Shown piece after piece: positions 8,327-16,807 of a stretch of DNA of 64,000 nucleotides. The notes under the pieces are model-generated. The model was not told the DNA's origin. It saw nothing but the letters and a program-made list of their open reading frames with translations, and made no database searches. A program made the translations under genes and the position numbers. This stretch comes from Devosia sp. Leaf420 (GTDB lineage Bacteria > Pseudomonadota > Alphaproteobacteria > Rhizobiales > Devosiaceae), in contig NZ_LMQU01000012.1 in assembly GCF_001425445.1 (NCBI RefSeq), positions 268,278-332,277 on the forward strand. Direction: 5' to 3'. Every line of letters begins with the position of its first letter. Position 1 is the first letter of the stretch.

Positions 8327-9538
8327 TTGCGACAGACCTGGCGGTGGTTCGGCCCGAAGGACTTGTGCTCGATCGACGATATCACGCAGGTGGGAGCAGT
8401 GGGCGTCGTCAGCGCCTTGCACCATGTGCCCAATGGTGTCATCTGGACCAAGGACGAGATCGCCAAGCGCTACAGGGAAATCGCGACGCGCAAGGACGGC
8501 TCGGCATCGGGCCTGACCTGGGACGTGGTCGAAAGCCTTCCGGTCAGCGAAGATATCAAGAAGCAGAAGGGCGATTGGCGCGAGCATATCGCCAATTACA
8601 AGATCTCCATGCGGAACCTCGCCGAAAGCGGCATGGAGGTGATCTGCTACAATTTCATGCCGGTGCTCGATTGGACCCGCACGGATCTGCGCTGGGAAGT
8701 GCCCAATGGCGGCTCCTGCATGCGGTTCGATATCAACGACTTCGCGGCCTTTGACATTCATATCCTGAAGCGTCCGGGTGCGGCCGCCGACTATACCAAT
8801 GCGATTGCCGACGAGGCGGAACGCCGCTTTTCGAACCTCAGCGAGGACGAGAAGAAGCAGCTTGGGCGCAATGTCACCATGGGTCTGCCGGGATCGACGG
8901 AATCCATGTCGCTGCAGGACGTGCAGGCGCATCTCGACGAGTATGGCAACATCACCCGCGACCAGCTTCGCGAGCACTTTGTGCATTTCCTCGAAGAAGT
9001 GGTTCCTGAGGCGGAAAAGCTGGGCCTGCGTCTTTGCTGCCACCCGGATGATCCTCCGTTCGCCCTCCTCGGCCTGCCGCGCATCATGTCGACGGAGGAG
9101 GATTACAAATACATGCTCGATGCCGTCGACAGCCAGACTAATGGCATGACGCTGTGTTCGGGATCGCTCGGAGCGCGGCCGGATAATGATCTGCCCGGCA
9201 TCATGGAGCGGTTTGGGCCAAAGGTGCATTTTCTGCACCTGCGGAACGTCAAACGCGACAATGACGATATTGTCGGCTCGTTTTTTGAGGCTGAGCATCT
9301 TGGCGGGGACACCGATATGGTCGCGCTTATCGCCGCGATCGTGCGCGAAGAGCGGCGGCGGAAGGCTGAGGGACGCAGGGACGCGATCATTCCCATGCGC
9401 CCAGATCACGGTCAGGATATTCTCGATGATCTTGGACGCCGGGCGCAGCCGGGCTATCCGACCATCGGGCGCATGAAGGGCCTTGCCGAATTGCGCGGCA
9501 TCATGACGGCGCTCGAACACCAATCGGTAAACTTCTAA
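8327..9538 (+). CDS. uxuA: D-mannonate dehydratase
   Basis: Dehydrates D-mannonate to 2-keto-3-deoxygluconate in glucuronate catabolism. The 403-aa length and TIM-barrel motifs fit UxuA. VICYNFMPVLDWTRTDL, GLRLCCHPDDPP (metal-site Cys and His), VHFLHLRNV and MRPDHGQDI are all visible. The start is a TTG preceded by GGAG at 8316-8319 with a seven-base spacer. It stands alone, but it makes the same product as the kdu genes upstream, so the cluster handles both saturated and unsaturated uronates. The mannonate-forming reductase and the KDG kinase/aldolase are not present. Confidence 0.95.
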   Translation: MRQTWRWFGPKDLCSIDDITQVGAVGVVSALHHVPNGVIWTKDEIAKRYREIATRKDGSASGLTWDVVESLPVSEDIKKQKGDWREHIANYKISMRNLAESGMEVICYNFMPVLDWTRTDLRWEVPNGGSCMRFDINDFAAFDIHILKRPGAAADYTNAIADEAERRFSNLSEDEKKQLGRNVTMGLPGSTESMSLQDVQAHLDEYGNITRDQLREHFVHFLEEVVPEAEKLGLRLCCHPDDPPFALLGLPRIMSTEEDYKYMLDAVDSQTNGMTLCSGSLGARPDNDLPGIMERFGPKVHFLHLRNVKRDNDDIVGSFFEAEHLGGDTDMVALIAAIVREERRRKAEGRRDAIIPMRPDHGQDILDDLGRRAQPGYPTIGRMKGLAELRGIMTALEHQSVNF

Positions 9539-9606
9539 TCAACCGGTTAACACCCTCTGCGCGCGCCACTGCCACACTGGACACTTGAGTCTAGGTGGTG
9601 TTGGCG

Positions 9607-10071
9607 ATGGGTATGATGAGCGCGTTGCGGCGAGCGGTGACGTCTTTAAGACCGTCACCACACGTTACCCCCCCGGCGCTGCAAGAGCCGGCGCGCATTC
9701 TTGTAGTCGATGACGATATCAATGTGCTGCGCGAGGCGGAGCGGATCATTCGCTTCGCGGGCCACGTGCCGATGTCGATTGGCGCCCCACAGGCCGCTTT
9801 GCAGATGGCGCGATCGATGGCGCCTTCGGTTATTCTTCTCGATGTGCTGATGCCCGGTTTCGACGGCTGGGATGTGCTGGCAGCATTGAGGGCCGATCCA
9901 GAAACCAGCGATATCCCCGTGATCATGATCTGCATGCTGGGTGAGCACAGTGATGCGCTTGCGGCAGGCGCTGCGGGCAGCGTGAACAAGCCACTTCAAG
10001 CGGCGGCTGTTTCAGCCGAGATCTCTCGCGTGCTTGCTCATGCGATGCTGCGCCAGACGTTGCGCGCCTAG
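9607..10071 (+). CDS. Response regulator receiver protein, single domain
   Basis: Protein of 154 aa: a basic N-terminal tail of about 30 residues and one CheY-like receiver. The acidic pair is in ILVVDDDINVLRE, the phospho-acceptor Asp in VILLDVLMPGFDGWD, and the conserved Lys in NKPL. The usual Thr/Ser after beta-4 is replaced by Cys or Met (VIMICML). There is no output domain. ATG 9607 is preferred over GTG/TTG codons just upstream, as GGTGG precedes it by eight bases. No cognate kinase is adjacent. Confidence 0.8.
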   Translation: MGMMSALRRAVTSLRPSPHVTPPALQEPARILVVDDDINVLREAERIIRFAGHVPMSIGAPQAALQMARSMAPSVILLDVLMPGFDGWDVLAALRADPETSDIPVIMICMLGEHSDALAAGAAGSVNKPLQAAAVSAEISRVLAHAMLRQTLRA

Positions 10072-10081
10072 GCACTGACCG

Positions 10082-10816
10082 TCAGCGCATCCACTTTGGC
10101 GCGAAACGGAGGCCATGTTGCGGCGGCAAGTGGCGCATCAGGCGCCGATAGATCAAGCCAAAGATAAAAAACACGACGAGCGATACCGCGAGGAAATAGA
10201 GCGCGGCGACCGAGAAATGCAGGAACGCATTGTAGTCGCGTTCGAAGAGGGTCTTTGCCGTGATCATCAGATCCGCCTGGGCGCCGATGACCGGCAGCGC
10301 GAAATAGACGATGGCCGTTGCGTGGAAGAGGAAAACCACTTCGTTGGTGTAAGCGGGCCAGGCGAGACGGATGAGGTTAGGCCAGACAACCCGGCGGAAT
10401 TGCTGGGCGGGGGACATACCATAGGCGCGCGCGGCTTCGACGGCGCCACGGGGGACTGCGCGCAGGGCACCGTAGAAGATTTCAGCGGTATAGGCGGCCG
10501 TGTTCAACACCAGAACGAGCGGCCCGATGAATAGCGGGTGCAGCACAAAGCCCGAGATTCCGAGCGGCTTCCACACGGAAATATTGAGCGACAGCGCCAA
10601 CGAGTAGAACATGAAGAACTGGATGAAGAGCGGCGAGCCCCGGAAGGCGTAGATATAGCCGCGCGACAGCCGGTTGATCAGCGGGTTGCGCGACGCCTTG
10701 CCGAGCGCGAGGAAGACGGCGAGCACAAAGCCGAGCGGAATGGAGGCGAGGGCGAAGTAGATGTTGAACATCACTGCCGGCGCCATGATGGCGAGGTCGT
10801 TGAGGAAGCCCTGCAT
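10082..10816 (-). CDS. Polar amino-acid ABC transporter permease (HisM type)
   Basis: Second inner-membrane subunit of a polar amino-acid importer, 244 aa. It has the permease coupling-helix block with GALRAVPRGAVEAARAYGM and hydrophobic segments throughout. The ATG at 10816 overlaps the stop of the upstream permease (TAATG). The frame remains open far upstream, but that part is a shadow of the neighbouring gene. The order ATPase, binding protein, two permeases matches histidine/arginine/opine importers. Substrate is not determinable from the sequence. Confidence 0.9.
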   Translation of the reverse strand: MQGFLNDLAIMAPAVMFNIYFALASIPLGFVLAVFLALGKASRNPLINRLSRGYIYAFRGSPLFIQFFMFYSLALSLNISVWKPLGISGFVLHPLFIGPLVLVLNTAAYTAEIFYGALRAVPRGAVEAARAYGMSPAQQFRRVVWPNLIRLAWPAYTNEVVFLFHATAIVYFALPVIGAQADLMITAKTLFERDYNAFLHFSVAALYFLAVSLVVFFIFGLIYRRLMRHLPPQHGLRFAPKWMR

Positions 10817-11628
10817 TACGCGTGTGCCTCGCTCAAAATGCCTTTGCCGACGCGGCGCATGATGGCCTCGAAAACGCGCTCCGAAAGCCAAGTGACAAGG
10901 ATGTAAAAGACAAAGAGCACGAGGTAATAGCGCCAGCGCCAATCCGCGTGGACGAGGCCCACAGCGGGCAGGAAGTTTGGCGCACCGAGGCGATCGGCCC
11001 AGAGGACGATATCGGCGATCTGCAGCAGCGAAAGCAGCGAGGTCGCCTTGATGATCAGCATCCAGACATTGGAGAGGCCGGGAAGCGCATAGACCCACAT
11101 CTGGCGGATGTGAATGTGCCACAGCACTTGGCGAGACGACATTCCATAGGCGCGTGCGGCTTCAAGCTGCCCCAACGGGACGGAGCGAAGCGCGCCGTGA
11201 ATGACATTGGTGGCGAAGGCGCCATAGACGATGCCGAGCGAAACGCTGGCGAGCATCAGATATTCCGGCGTACCGAGAATCCAATTGGCTTCGCGGCACG
11301 GTGGCCAGGCGGCAGTTTGGGCGGCAACCATCGCCGGTGAACACACCTGCGTTGCGACTAGCCACTCGACGCCTTGCTCGAAGGCGAGGGGGAAAAAGAG
11401 GAAAAAGAGAACGTCTGGCACGCCGCGCACGATGGACGAGTAGATAGTGCCAAGGACGCGGAGCGGCAGGAAACGCGCGTTTCGGGCCGTGGCGCCGGCC
11501 AGGCCGAACAGCACGGCAAGCGCGCCACCCATAAGGGCCGCGAAAATGGTGAACTGGAAGCTGGCATACCAGGTCAGATGCTTGCCATTGGTCAGATAGC
11601 TGAGCCAGAAGGCGATGTCGTCGGTCAT
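10816..11628 (-). CDS. Polar amino-acid ABC transporter permease (HisQ type)
   Basis: First inner-membrane permease, 270 aa. The coupling block is GALRSVPLGQLEAARAYGM. Between the second and third hydrophobic segments is an inserted loop (about residues 90-118) with two cysteines in TQVCSPAM and WPPCREANW. This makes the protein longer than classic HisQ (about 228 aa). The loop would face the periplasm if topology is standard. The gene is translationally coupled to the HisM-type gene downstream and follows the binding-protein gene by 58 bp. Confidence 0.9.
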   Translation of the reverse strand: MTDDIAFWLSYLTNGKHLTWYASFQFTIFAALMGGALAVLFGLAGATARNARFLPLRVLGTIYSSIVRGVPDVLFFLFFPLAFEQGVEWLVATQVCSPAMVAAQTAAWPPCREANWILGTPEYLMLASVSLGIVYGAFATNVIHGALRSVPLGQLEAARAYGMSSRQVLWHIHIRQMWVYALPGLSNVWMLIIKATSLLSLLQIADIVLWADRLGAPNFLPAVGLVHADWRWRYYLVLFVFYILVTWLSERVFEAIMRRVGKGILSEAHA

Positions 11629-11686
11629 TTGGCGCGCACCAGTTCAATCGGTGAGCGAGGAGTTTTGGCTCCTCGCTCTAGGCGTA

Positions 11687-12439
11687 TCAGTTCGCGTAAT
11701 AGGGGCCGCGGCCGTCGAACCACTTGGCGATGAGGCCATCGACGGTGCCGTCTGCCTTGAGGGCTTCGATGGCGGCGTCGAGCTTGGCGGTCAGGTCGGT
11801 GTCTTCCTTGCGGAGGCCAATGGCCATGCCTTCACCGATCATGATGTCAGGACCGGTGTAGTCGATGGCGCCGCTGGATGCGGTGACGATGGGGTCGACA
11901 TAGGCGCCATCGGCAAAGATCGCGTCGAGATTGCCGGCTGAGAGATCCGCCACGGCCTGATCAGCGGTGGTGAAGGAAACGATGGTGTTGTCCTTGGCGA
12001 GATTTTCCTCGGCATAGGCTGCCTGGATCGTGCCGCCCTGGACGCCGATACGCTTGCCGGTGAGGGCATCGAAATCGATCTCTGCACCAGCCAGCGCTAC
12101 ATAGCGCGACGGATCGGGCGGAAAGTATTCGTCGCTGAAGGCGATAGTCTGCTTGCGCTCTTCGGTGATCGACATGCCCGCCATGATGGCATCGTAGTTG
12201 CCAGCCAACAGGTTCGGGATGATCGAATCCCAGTCGTTGACGATGAATTCACAGGTGAGGCCAGCCTTTTCACAGATGGCGCCGGCGAGCTCGATTTCGT
12301 AGCCGGCGGGTTTGCCGCTTTCGTCGAGGAAATTCCATGGCGCATAGGCGCCTTCCGTCGCGATGCGGAGGCTCTCTTGTGCCATCGCGCCGCTGCTCAG
12401 CGTCAGGGTGGCAAGTGCTGCCAGGATTATCTTCTTCAT
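11687..12439 (-). CDS. Polar amino-acid ABC transporter substrate-binding protein
   Basis: Periplasmic receptor of 250 aa in the SBP_bac_3 (HisJ/ArgT) family. The signal peptide spans about residues 1-20 (MKKIILAALATLTLSSGAMAQ). Family motifs are LRIATEGAYAPWNFLDESGK, GYEIELAGAICEKAGLTCEF and DWDSIIPNLLAGNYDAIMAGMSITEER. These include the residues that bind the alpha-amino and carboxyl groups of the ligand. I selected ATG 12439 with GGAGA upstream; the longer frame lacks a signal sequence. The likely ligand class is arginine, ornithine, histidine or an opine. Confidence 0.93.
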   Translation of the reverse strand: MKKIILAALATLTLSSGAMAQESLRIATEGAYAPWNFLDESGKPAGYEIELAGAICEKAGLTCEFIVNDWDSIIPNLLAGNYDAIMAGMSITEERKQTIAFSDEYFPPDPSRYVALAGAEIDFDALTGKRIGVQGGTIQAAYAEENLAKDNTIVSFTTADQAVADLSAGNLDAIFADGAYVDPIVTASSGAIDYTGPDIMIGEGMAIGLRKEDTDLTAKLDAAIEALKADGTVDGLIAKWFDGRGPYYAN

Positions 12440-12470
12440 TAGCGTCTCCATTACGTTTGACGTCGAGAGT

Positions 12471-13283
12471 TTAAGTATGTCGCTGCTCTTCGTGATTGGC
12501 AGCGTTGAGAAACTGTCTGAGGCGGGCCGATTTGGTGGACCCAAAAACCTCGTCCGGCGTGCCTTCCTCCTCGATCAGGCCCTGATGGAGGAAGACCACC
12601 CGGTCCGAGACGGAGCGGGCAAATTCCATATCGTGGGTGACGAGAACCATGGATCGGCCTTCGTCAGCCAGCACTTTGATGACGCGCAGAACTTCGACCT
12701 CGAGTTCCGGGTCGAGCGCGGAGGTCGGTTCGTCGAAGAGCATGACGCGCGGATTGATGCAAAGGGCGCGAGCGATCGCGGCGCGCTGCTGCTGACCACC
12801 AGAAAGTTGGGATGGATAGGCGTCGGTCTTTGAACCGATGCCGACCTTATCGAGCATGGCGCGAGCCTCGGCCTCAACCTCGGCACGCTGGCGGCCCTGG
12901 ACGATGAGCGGCGCTTCCATGACATTTTGCAGTACCGTCATGTGCGCCCAGAGATTGAAGGACTGGAAGACCATGCCAAGCTCGGAGCGGATGCGCCGGA
13001 TCTGGGATTCGTCTGCGATCTGACGTGCTTGGGCCGAGCCGCGAAGCTTGATAGCTTCGCCATCGATCAACACGTCGCCTTGATCGGGAACTTCGAGCAT
13101 ATTGATGCAGCGCAGAAGGGTCGATTTGCCCGAGCCAGAAGACCCAATCAGACTCACCACCTGACCTTCGCCGACGGACAGCGATATGCCCTTCAAAACC
13201 TCCAGCGCGCCGAAGGACTTATGCAGATCGCGCAATTCCACAACGGGCATGGTCGCAGCGGGCGCCGTGTTCAGTTCGTGCAT
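12471..13283 (-). CDS. Polar amino-acid ABC transporter ATP-binding protein
   Basis: ATPase of the importer, 270 aa from the chosen ATG. Walker [10 protein letters not shown], signature [15 protein letters not shown], Walker [15 protein letters not shown] and switch VTHDMEFA are intact. The insert before the Q-loop resembles HisP/OccP. It is the promoter-proximal gene of a four-gene operon with binding protein, HisQ and HisM. Start choice is uncertain: ATG 13310 is also possible, and neither has a strong ribosome site. Longer upstream frames extend into the region before ydcF and have no domain content. Confidence 0.9.
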   Translation of the reverse strand: MHELNTAPAATMPVVELRDLHKSFGALEVLKGISLSVGEGQVVSLIGSSGSGKSTLLRCINMLEVPDQGDVLIDGEAIKLRGSAQARQIADESQIRRIRSELGMVFQSFNLWAHMTVLQNVMEAPLIVQGRQRAEVEAEARAMLDKVGIGSKTDAYPSQLSGGQQQRAAIARALCINPRVMLFDEPTSALDPELEVEVLRVIKVLADEGRSMVLVTHDMEFARSVSDRVVFLHQGLIEEEGTPDEVFGSTKSARLRQFLNAANHEEQRHT

Positions 13284-13473
13284 GCTTACCGTAGACCCGG
13301 TTTCGGGCATTCCTGATGGCAACTGCCTTATTTTGAGGCTGGCAGTTTTGACCGCCTTCAACAAATGCAAATGGCGCCGAGATAGCAAGGGGAAAAAGCA
13401 GAATTGCCCAGCGCTCTTGGACTTGCGGTGAAAACGGGGCACAAGGCCGCGTGTTCGATGCGCAGGGTGCGGC

Positions 13474-14268
13474 ATGTTCTTTCTGGTTTCAAAGATTTTC
13501 TGGCTGGTGGCGCAGCCGTCGAGCATTGTCGTGTTGCTGCTGCTTCTCGCGCTCGGTTTCGCGCTTTTGAGGAAGCGGAAATCGAGCATTGCGGCGCTTG
13601 TGTTGGCCGTGCTTGTCCACGGGTTGGTGGGATATACCACGCTGGGCTATGTCATCATTCAGCCGCTCGAAGATCGGTTTTCCGTGCCCGCGACGCCACC
13701 ACAGGCGGTCAATGCGATTATCATGCTGGGTGGAGCAACGTTGGCGCGTCCAAGTTCAGCCCGGCAAATTGCGGAACTCAATGATGCCGGCGATCGCCTG
13801 ACCACGACCTTATGGCTCGCCAACGCTTATCCGACGGCAAAGATCGTTGTCAGTGGGGGAAGCGGCGTGTTGGACGACGAAGGAGAATCTGAGGCCGAAA
13901 CGGCCAAGCGCTTTTTCTCCATGCACGGCATTTCCGAGGATCGCTTTATCCTCGAAGGCGAGTCACGAAATACCGACGAGAATGTCGCTTTCACCGAGTC
14001 GCTGTTGGGTGATCTGGCGAACGGCAATGTCATATTGGTGACTTCGGCATTTCACATGCCGCGCTCAGTCGGTATTTTCAGCAAGGCGGGACTGCGCGTA
14101 ATCCCCTGGCCGACGGATTATCGGACACCGGGGCCGCAGGGGCTTTGGTTCGATATCGCTAATCCCGTGCAAAATCTGAATGTGACGACTGTTGCGATCA
14201 AGGAGTGGATCGGGCTCGCGGTCTACTATTGGACAGGCAAAACCACCACTTTTCTTCCTCAGCAATAA
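13474..14268 (+). CDS. YdcF/ElyC family (DUF218) membrane protein
   Basis: Protein of 264 aa with two N-terminal transmembrane helices (about 10-30 and 38-62), then a DUF218 domain. Motifs are [28 protein letters not shown] and [11 protein letters not shown]. ElyC-type members are linked to undecaprenyl-phosphate and envelope metabolism; the biochemical activity is not settled. It is divergent from the amino-acid transporter and convergent with the DUF1328 gene. A shared hairpin follows. Confidence 0.82.
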   Translation: MFFLVSKIFWLVAQPSSIVVLLLLLALGFALLRKRKSSIAALVLAVLVHGLVGYTTLGYVIIQPLEDRFSVPATPPQAVNAIIMLGGATLARPSSARQIAELNDAGDRLTTTLWLANAYPTAKIVVSGGSGVLDDEGESEAETAKRFFSMHGISEDRFILEGESRNTDENVAFTESLLGDLANGNVILVTSAFHMPRSVGIFSKAGLRVIPWPTDYRTPGPQGLWFDIANPVQNLNVTTVAIKEWIGLAVYYWTGKTTTFLPQQ

Positions 14269-14272
14269 AAAA

Positions 14273-14291
14273 GGCGGCCACGAGGGCCGCC
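14273..14291 (-). terminator. Terminator between ydcF-like and DUF1328 genes
   Basis: GGCGGCC-N5-GGCCGCC. On the minus strand it is followed by TTTTTTATT, a good rho-independent signal for the DUF1328 gene. It can also serve the plus-strand gene weakly. Confidence 0.7.
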
Positions 14292-14311
14292 CATTTGGCT
14301 ATTTAGAAGTT

Positions 14312-14476
14312 TTAAGTCCGGCGGAAGAGGCCGATAACAAGAGAAATGACGAGGAACGCCAGGAAAAGGAAGAAAAGGATCTGGGCGATACCTGCAGAGG
14401 CGCCAGCAATGCCACCAAAGCCAAGAACGCCGGCAATAAGAGCGATAACGAGGAAGACGAGAGCGTAGTAAAGCAT
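14312..14476 (-). CDS. DUF1328 family small membrane protein
   Basis: A 54-aa protein of two hydrophobic helices and a basic tail (…GLFRRT). The pattern [20 protein letters not shown] with [15 protein letters not shown] is typical of DUF1328. GGAGG lies five bases before the ATG. A perfect EcfG-type promoter (14508-14532) lies just upstream, so it is expected to be induced by the general stress response. The function of the family is unknown. Confidence 0.9.
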   Translation of the reverse strand: MLYYALVFLVIALIAGVLGFGGIAGASAGIAQILFFLFLAFLVISLVIGLFRRT

Positions 14477-14507
14477 AGTTGCCTCCAGAGTGATGTCTTG
14501 CAGAATA

Positions 14508-14532
14508 AACGTGCGACCTTTTGGCAAGTTCC
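14508..14532 (-). promoter_or_regulatory. EcfG-type promoter of the DUF1328 gene
   Basis: On the minus strand: GGAAC (14532-14528), 16 bases, CGTT (14511-14508). This matches the alphaproteobacterial EcfG consensus exactly. It ends 32 bp before the start codon. Confidence 0.82.
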
Positions 14533-14545
14533 TGCAGGCAACAAA

Positions 14546-14566
14546 AAAGCCGGCATAGCCGGCTTT
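14546..14566 (-). terminator. Terminator of phyR
   Basis: AAAGCCGGC-ATA-GCCGGCTTT, with further T residues on the minus strand. It insulates phyR from the EcfG promoter of the DUF1328 gene. Confidence 0.8.
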
Positions 14567-14591
14567 CGAGTTTTGCACGCAACCTTTGGTG

Positions 14592-15386
14592 TCAGGCTGC
14601 GGCGCGCGAACCGTCTTCGAAGAACAGTGCCTGACTGATCAGCGCCTTCACCATTTCCGGATTGAACGGCTTGGTGACGAGGAAAGTCGGCTCAGGACGT
14701 TCACCCGTAAGAAGACGCTCGGGGAATGCCGTGATGAAAATCACGGGTACCGAATGGGTATTGAGGATGTCGTTGACTGCATCGATGCCCGAGCTGCCAT
14801 CAGCGAGCTGAATGTCCGCCAGGATCATGCGCGGCTGGGTCTGATTGAACAGGCTAACCGCCTCAGCATGCGTGCGGGCGATGCTGACGACCTTGTGGCC
14901 GAGGCTTTCGACCATCTGCTCGATGTCCATCGCGATCAATGGCTCATCTTCGATGATCATGATCTCGGTCGCCACCTGGCGCGAGATTTCATGCGAGGCC
15001 TGATCGAGGAGCGAGGCAAATTCCTGGTCGCTTACGCCAAGCACTTCGGCAGCCTGGGCATGCGTGAAGCCCTCGACTGCAACGAGCAGGAAGGACTGGC
15101 GGGGGCGGGGGGCGAGGTTGGCGAGATTACGAGCAGCGCGCTGTTCCCACGCGAAGGTCGAGATCGGTTCGGGGATATCGACAGCGGACGACGTGAAGAG
15201 AGCCGAGAACAATTTGTAAAGCGCAATGCGATCGCTCGATGCTTCCGGGAACAACGAGATATCGGCAATAAGGGCTTCCAACGTGGCGGCGACGTAAGCG
15301 TCGCCAGACGTCTGCGATCCTGTAACCGCCCGTGAGAATCTCCGGAGGTAAGGCAGGTGCGGCGCAATCCGCGTGGACAGAGACAT
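14592..15386 (-). CDS. phyR: PhyR, general stress response anti-anti-sigma regulator
   Basis: 264 aa: an N-terminal sigma-factor-like domain (about 1-135) that mimics EcfG, fused to a C-terminal receiver (about 140-260). Phospho-acceptor Asp191 is in MILADIQL, the acidic residues in IIEDEPL, and Lys239 in VTKPF. When phosphorylated, PhyR is known to bind NepR and free EcfG. It is divergent from nepR-ecfG, the classical arrangement. A GGAAC-based promoter in the shared intergenic region suggests autoregulation. Confidence 0.97.
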   Translation of the reverse strand: MSLSTRIAPHLPYLRRFSRAVTGSQTSGDAYVAATLEALIADISLFPEASSDRIALYKLFSALFTSSAVDIPEPISTFAWEQRAARNLANLAPRPRQSFLLVAVEGFTHAQAAEVLGVSDQEFASLLDQASHEISRQVATEIMIIEDEPLIAMDIEQMVESLGHKVVSIARTHAEAVSLFNQTQPRMILADIQLADGSSGIDAVNDILNTHSVPVIFITAFPERLLTGERPEPTFLVTKPFNPEMVKALISQALFFEDGSRAAA

Positions 15387-15436
15387 GTAGGGAAACTCCA
15401 GTGACGCTTTTAGTCCGTGACTTCACGAATTAATTT

Positions 15437-15475
15437 AATGGCGCATGGAGAGAAAAGTTCCGAACCGATGGAACT
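15437..15475. promoter_or_regulatory. Divergent GGAAC boxes between phyR and nepR
   Basis: AGTTCC (15456-15461) and GGAACT (15470-15475) form an inverted repeat, giving GGAAC -35 boxes on both strands. On the minus strand the spacing is GGAAC-N16-CATT, one base from the EcfG consensus, aimed at phyR. On the plus strand the position of the -10 reads AATT, so the nepR promoter is degenerate. Confidence 0.6.
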
Positions 15476-15541
15476 TTTTTTATCCAGACGAATTTTCTCT
15501 GATTAGCGGGACCGCTTCCGAAGCTTGGGTAGAGTCAGGGC

Positions 15542-15751
15542 ATGAAGAACGACACATTGGTGGGCCAACAAAACATGCGGCAGCAGCCGGATGATGGCCT
15601 TGGGCCGACATCAGATATTGGCTCGCGTCTGCGCGCGCTCTATGGCGCAGTGCAGGAAGAGGGCGTGCCTGATCAGTTGCTCGATCTACTCGAAAAACTG
15701 GATAGTGCCGAACAGGCACATGCCAAGCAATCTTCGCAGGGCGGAGAATAA
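15542..15751 (+). CDS. nepR: NepR, anti-sigma factor of EcfG
   Basis: 69 aa. The conserved NepR core is IGSRLRALYGAVQEEGVPDQLLDLLEKLD (about 26-54), two helices that bind either EcfG or PhyR. N- and C-terminal tails are short and polar, as usual. It lies directly before ecfG (4 bp) and divergent from phyR. NepR is known to hold EcfG inactive in unstressed cells. Confidence 0.95.
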   Translation: MKNDTLVGQQNMRQQPDDGLGPTSDIGSRLRALYGAVQEEGVPDQLLDLLEKLDSAEQAHAKQSSQGGE

Positions 15752-15755
15752 GCGA

Positions 15756-16310
15756 ATGGCGACAGAGACGACGTCGTTCAAGCGCGAAATGCTGTCCACA
15801 TTGCCGAGCCTCCGTGCTTTTGCCGTGTCCTTGACCGGCAAGCACGATAAAGCTGACGATCTGGTGCAGGACACCGTCATGAAGGCGTGGGCTAAGCAGT
15901 CCAGCTTTGAGATGGGAACGAATATCAAGGCGTGGCTTTTCACCATTCTGCGCAACGAGTTTTATAGCCAGATGCGTAAGCGCGGGCGCGAAGTGCAGGA
16001 TACCGATGGTGCATTCACCGAGCGGTTGTCGGTGCACCCATCGCAATATGGCTCGATGGACCTTCAGGATTTCAAGAAGGCGCTAGGTCAGCTGCCGGAT
16101 GATCAGCGTGAAGCAATCATTCTCATTGGTGCGTCAGGCTTCTCATATGAAGAAGCGGCAGAGATCTGCGATTGCGCCGTTGGCACTATGAAAAGCCGCG
16201 TCAGCCGCGCACGCTCACGCCTGCAAGAGATGCTGAAGATCAGCGGTGAATCCGACTATGGTCCGGACGCTGTTTCGGCCCAGGTGACCACCACCAACCA
16301 CTCCTTCTAA
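15756..16310 (+). CDS. ecfG: EcfG family RNA polymerase sigma factor (general stress response)
   Basis: 184 aa. Region 2 (about 15-85) includes HDKADDLVQDTVMKAW; region 4 (about 110-165) includes LPDDQREAIILIGASGFSYEEAAEIC. The ATG at 15756 is used, with GGAG at 15743-15746; the longer frame overlaps nepR. The C-terminal tail is long and polar. Its stop overlaps that of a convergent receiver gene by three bases. Four consensus-type target promoters are recognisable nearby. Confidence 0.96.
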   Translation: MATETTSFKREMLSTLPSLRAFAVSLTGKHDKADDLVQDTVMKAWAKQSSFEMGTNIKAWLFTILRNEFYSQMRKRGREVQDTDGAFTERLSVHPSQYGSMDLQDFKKALGQLPDDQREAIILIGASGFSYEEAAEICDCAVGTMKSRVSRARSRLQEMLKISGESDYGPDAVSAQVTTTNHSF

Positions 16311-16669
16311 GCTACAATCACCGTCCGGATGGCATCGATCATGCTTTCGGACGGTGTCGGCTTGAACAATAGCGGCACGCCGGAGAGCCAGTTAATGCTC
16401 TTCCGCAAGTCCTGATCGGCGGTGACGCCAATCACCGGAATACCCTGCCGCACGAGATCGCCAATCAGTTGAAGATTGCTCGGCAGGTTGCGTTCGATCT
16501 CGACGATGGCGAGGCCTATTTCGCTGAACGGGACCGCCAGCTCCTCAATGAATGCGGGGTCTTGCGCGATCAAAACGCGTGGCGAAGAGAGGTCTTCAAG
16601 GGTCGCCTGAATGTCCAGCGCAATGAGGTATTGAGCCTCAACGATAAGCGCCGTTTGGCCTTTGAGCAT
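16307..16669 (-). CDS. Degenerate response-regulator receiver protein
   Basis: 120 aa with the receiver fold, beginning MLKGQTALIVEAQYLIALDI. Key residues have changed. The acidic pair is reduced to one Glu (Glu11, then Ala-Gln), and the phospho-acceptor position in GLAIVEIER is Glu57. Thr83 (GVTA) and Lys103 (FKP) are kept. It is therefore unlikely to be phosphorylated normally, and Glu may mimic the active state. I chose ATG 16669, after AGGA; a GTG start at 16765 would add 32 residues but would run through the EcfG promoter of the crp gene. It is convergent with ecfG. Confidence 0.75.
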   Translation of the reverse strand: MLKGQTALIVEAQYLIALDIQATLEDLSSPRVLIAQDPAFIEELAVPFSEIGLAIVEIERNLPSNLQLIGDLVRQGIPVIGVTADQDLRKSINWLSGVPLLFKPTPSESMIDAIRTVIVA

Positions 16670-16748
16670 TCGGCGTTTTCCTTGCTGGATGGGACAATCC
16701 TTGTGTTCCTTGGCCGGTAGGCCGTCATTTAAAAAAGACATACGCATC

Positions 16749-16774
16749 GGAACGTGGCGGATCACGCCCGCGTT
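16749..16774 (+). promoter_or_regulatory. EcfG-type promoter of the Crp/Fnr gene
   Basis: GGAAC (16749-16753), 17 bases, CGTT (16771-16774), an exact consensus match. It lies 33 bp before the TTG start at 16808. Confidence 0.8.
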
Positions 16775-16807
16775 ATTCCGCCAGCGTCATAACGTTCAGG
16801 ATTTCCC

